Of a stretch of DNA of 64,000 bases, positions 61,801 through 64,000 are shown piece after piece. Origin of the DNA: Chaetorhynchus papuensis (Eukaryota; Chordata; Aves; Passeriformes; Rhipiduridae); the NCBI GenBank assembly GCA_013396525.1, contig VWYX01000795.1:327332-391331 (forward strand), read 5' to 3'. Each line of letters opens with the position of its first letter. The first letter of the stretch is position 1. The position numbers and the translations under genes are program-made. The notes below the pieces were generated by a model. That model saw nothing but the letters and a program-made list of their open reading frames with translations, did no database searches and had not been told where the DNA came from.

Positions 61801-62516
61801 TAAAGAGACAAGGCCATAAGAAAATAGATTTACATGTCTGGGATTTTTTTGTGTGTGTGTGTGTTTTGCTTTTGTAAATGTGGTGTACCAACTAAAGCTG
61901 TGCTTTTCTATTATTGGAAGGAAAGGATTCAAAGTGTGCTGGCCCGTAGTAAGCAGCAATGGTTAATAGATGGATTTTCACTTATGAAAATGATGTAAAT
62001 GATTAGCTTTATCTTGATACTCTTGACCTAATCAAAGGGAAGGTGTACTTATGAGGGATGTAATTATTTTGCAACCGAGTTTGGGGGGGGGAAGTCTACT
62101 TAAACAATTTTTAAAAAATGACAAAATCACAGATAAAATATTTTTCTACGATTCTATACAATCATACTTTATACTAGTTTTCTCAGCATGGCATGTAAGT
62201 GAGTCTAGGGTACTGTTCCAGGAAATCAGTGGTATTGTACCTTGTTCTAGACCATTACAATAGCATCTGTTAGATGCTTGGCACTGCTGTCATAGAACTG
62301 AAATGCTAGTTTAAAAAAATAATTAATTGTACTGAATACTTTAAATGATTGTTTTATTCAGAGTCTGATCTAAGAGATGTTCCAATCATTCTATTAATGT
62401 GTAATTAAAACTGTTCCAGATGTAACTACGAACAGTTTTGGAAAGTTATCATTGCTTGTTTTCCTGTCTAATGGCAGGTTTTGTAGTCTTCAAAAGAAAT
62501 TGAAATTTCTACTATG

Positions 62517-62522
62517 AATAAA
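62517..62522 (+). promoter_or_regulatory. RPS6KA3: Distal poly(A) signal AATAAA
   Basis: AATAAA followed after about 20-40 bases by a GT-rich stretch (GGCTGGTTTGTGTAATC), the expected layout of a strong cleavage site. Cleavage is expected at about 62540. Confidence 0.7.
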
Positions 62523-62545
62523 CTTTCAAACATCTTAAAGGGCTG

Positions 62546-63417
62546 GTTTGTGTAATCATTTGTTCTGACCAGTTACAAAAGTCATTATTTATTCATCACT
62601 AACTCTGAACTACCTTCACAGCACACTGAGTGTGCTTTGCTAACCAGAACGGGTTTGTAAAAAGCATCAGCTACAGTGTGCCAACCTTGGAGCATGATGA
62701 GGAAGGTAAACACGAAGACAAAGGAAAAACACGTTCAGCCGGTGCTTAGAGAGCTGATGGAAGACACAACAAGACTGCAGTGCAAGGATATTGTATTTTA
62801 ATACCCTGTGTGGATTCCTGTTGACTACCGCTGAACAGGAGGCTGCTAAATAAGACTTGCAATGCCTGCATTGCTCTGGATACTGAAAATATGGGCATGT
62901 TGGATAATTAATGCACTTTGTAAACATTTGAAACAAAAGATTATATGCAGGAGCACTCCATAAACAACAGGCCCATGTTTTAGCTTGGAAGCTTACAGCT
63001 GTGATTCTTGTTAACCTTGCAACCTGGAAAAGATGGAAGATTTTCAAAGGTTGCATAGTCTACCGAAAATTGCAGTAAGTGTGATAAGAGGATTTGTGAG
63101 GAATGTAACCAAAGGTCTTGCTAACTGTACCAAAAGAAAGTCATCAGAGGACACGGAGACATTTGGTAATGGGCACGGGGCAAGGGTAGTATGATTTCCT
63201 CAGTGAAATTCACATCTGGGAGCAGAGGTGTGCATTGCTGTGGCCCTCTGCTCACACAAGGCTTTATCCTGCCTGTCTAAAAACATTTTTAAATTTATTT
63301 ACAAGTAAACTACTGGATAATTTGTAAGCCTCCAGAAACTCCGCAGAGGCAGAAAGGAGGACTGATATACCACAGCTCCTGCTGTCAGCCTTCCTCACCT
63401 TCATACCCTCTGACTTA
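62546..63417. other. Intergenic stretch downstream of RPS6KA3
   Basis: About 0.9 kb. A minus-strand frame of 129 codons (63056-62667) has no recognisable domain and a cysteine- and leucine-rich, non-protein-like composition; I treat it as chance. No RNA gene was recognised. Confidence 0.5.
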
Positions 63418-63765
63418 CAGAATCATAGAACAGTTTGGGTTGGAATGGAGCTTGAAAAAGATCTAGTTCCGATCCCCCTGCCGTGGGCAGGGACACCTCC
63501 CACTAGACCAGATTGCTCGGAGCCTCGTCCAGCCTTGCCTCGAACATCTCTGGGGATGGGGCCTCCACCTCTCTGGGCAACCTACGCCAGTGCCTCACTT
63601 TCCAGTAAAGAATTCCTTCGTGATGTCTTATCTAAATCTACTTTCGGTCTGAACCTATTCCCCCTTGTCCTGTCACTCCGTGCTCCTGTAAGTAGTCGTG
63701 CCCCATCTTTCCTGTAAGTTCCCTGCAGGTGCTGGAAGGCGTTATCACTAACACCGCTCCCCGGG
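63418..63765 (-). mobile_element. CR1 fragment, minus strand, beside the CpG-rich end
   Basis: The plus strand begins AGAATCATAGAACAGTTTGG and runs through antisense CR1 3' UTR and C-terminal coding sequence (CCCCTGCCGTGGGCAGGGAC, CACCTCTCTGGGCAACCT, AAAGAATTCCTTCGTGATG). The 5' end fades into CpG-rich unique sequence at about 63750-63770. It is truncated and inactive. Confidence 0.9.
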
Positions 63766-64000
63766 AGCGCTGTGCGGTGTCCTGGGGCTGGCTGGGTGCG
63801 CGCTGCCCGCTCCTCCATCCCCTTTTCCCTGAGCTCCCCCACAAACCCTCTCGCAGTGCCCAGGCGGGGCCGTTCCCGAGGCCGGGCCGTGGGCCCCGGG
63901 CCCTGCTGGAGTCCGCCGGGCCGCGGGGGGGCGCTGTGGCCGGGTCGGCGCAGCGGCCGGAGCGCAGCGCACGAGCCCGCGCAACCCCGGCCCCGCCGCT
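63766..64000. promoter_or_regulatory. CpG-island edge, probable promoter of the next gene
   Basis: The last ~230 bases are very rich in G, C and CpG (for example GGCGGGGCCGTTCCCGAGGC and GTCGGCGCAGCGGCCGGAGC), while the rest of the window is AT-rich and CpG-poor. This is typical of a housekeeping promoter. From conserved vertebrate gene order (EIF1AX lies just downstream of RPS6KA3 on the same strand in human), I infer the EIF1AX promoter with the gene starting beyond 64000. No coding sequence of it is visible. Confidence 0.65.

Larger units (their letters stand above)
58556..62545 (+). other. RPS6KA3: RPS6KA3 3' untranslated region
   Basis: About 4 kb of AT-rich sequence after the stop, free of transposons, with several poly(A) signals. 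I take the most distal strong one (62517-62522) as the main end. A CTGCTGCTCCTGCTGCTGCT-like microsatellite lies at about 58678-58700, with several ATTTA motifs downstream. Long 3' UTRs are usual for RSK2 mRNA. Confidence 0.75.

Noticed and set aside
62667..63056. 129-codon minus-strand frame downstream of RPS6KA3
   Set aside because: Composition is cysteine- and leucine-rich with no motif, no splice or promoter context and no recognisable homology; likely chance.

Overview
The window is vertebrate nuclear DNA, almost certainly from a bird. It is AT-rich and intron-dominated. Its dispersed repeats are CR1 LINEs, with 3' ends of the ATTCTATGATTCT type, plus LTRs of avian endogenous-retrovirus type. 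I saw no Alu- or L1-like sequence. The species cannot be fixed from the window.

One gene dominates: the plus-strand gene for ribosomal S6 kinase 2 (RSK2, RPS6KA3). Twenty coding exons, matching human exons 3 to 22, lie between 21143 and 58555. They join in phase with no stop and give 698 codons. Adding the 42 residues of human exons 1-2 gives 740, the length of human RSK2, so human numbering applies directly. All key residues are present: K100, D193, D211, S227, T365, S369, S386, K451, D539, T577 and the C-terminal ERK-docking segment. Exons 1 and 2 were not found, so the first 21 kb is read as intron 2.

Layout: 1-21142 is intron 2, with an old LTR, three CR1 copies, a 12-base assembly gap and a candidate alternative first exon near 8683. 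21143-43392 encodes the N-terminal AGC-type kinase and the linker (exons 3-14). 45154-58555 encodes the C-terminal CaMK-type kinase and tail (exons 15-22). 58556 to about 62545 is a long 3' UTR. After an intergenic stretch and a CR1 fragment, the last ~230 bases are extremely CpG-rich. They look like the edge of a CpG-island promoter; conserved gene order suggests EIF1AX just outside the window.

Most interesting are candidate alternative exons that fit the reading phase. One is an alternative start exon in intron 2. One is a terminal exon with its own poly(A) signal in intron 14, which would give an RSK2 with only the N-terminal kinase. One is an alternative C-terminal exon in intron 21, which would remove the ERK-docking tail. 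There is also a GC-AG intron and a NAGNAG acceptor. I see no novel multi-gene system; the novelty here is transcript structure inside a well-known kinase gene.
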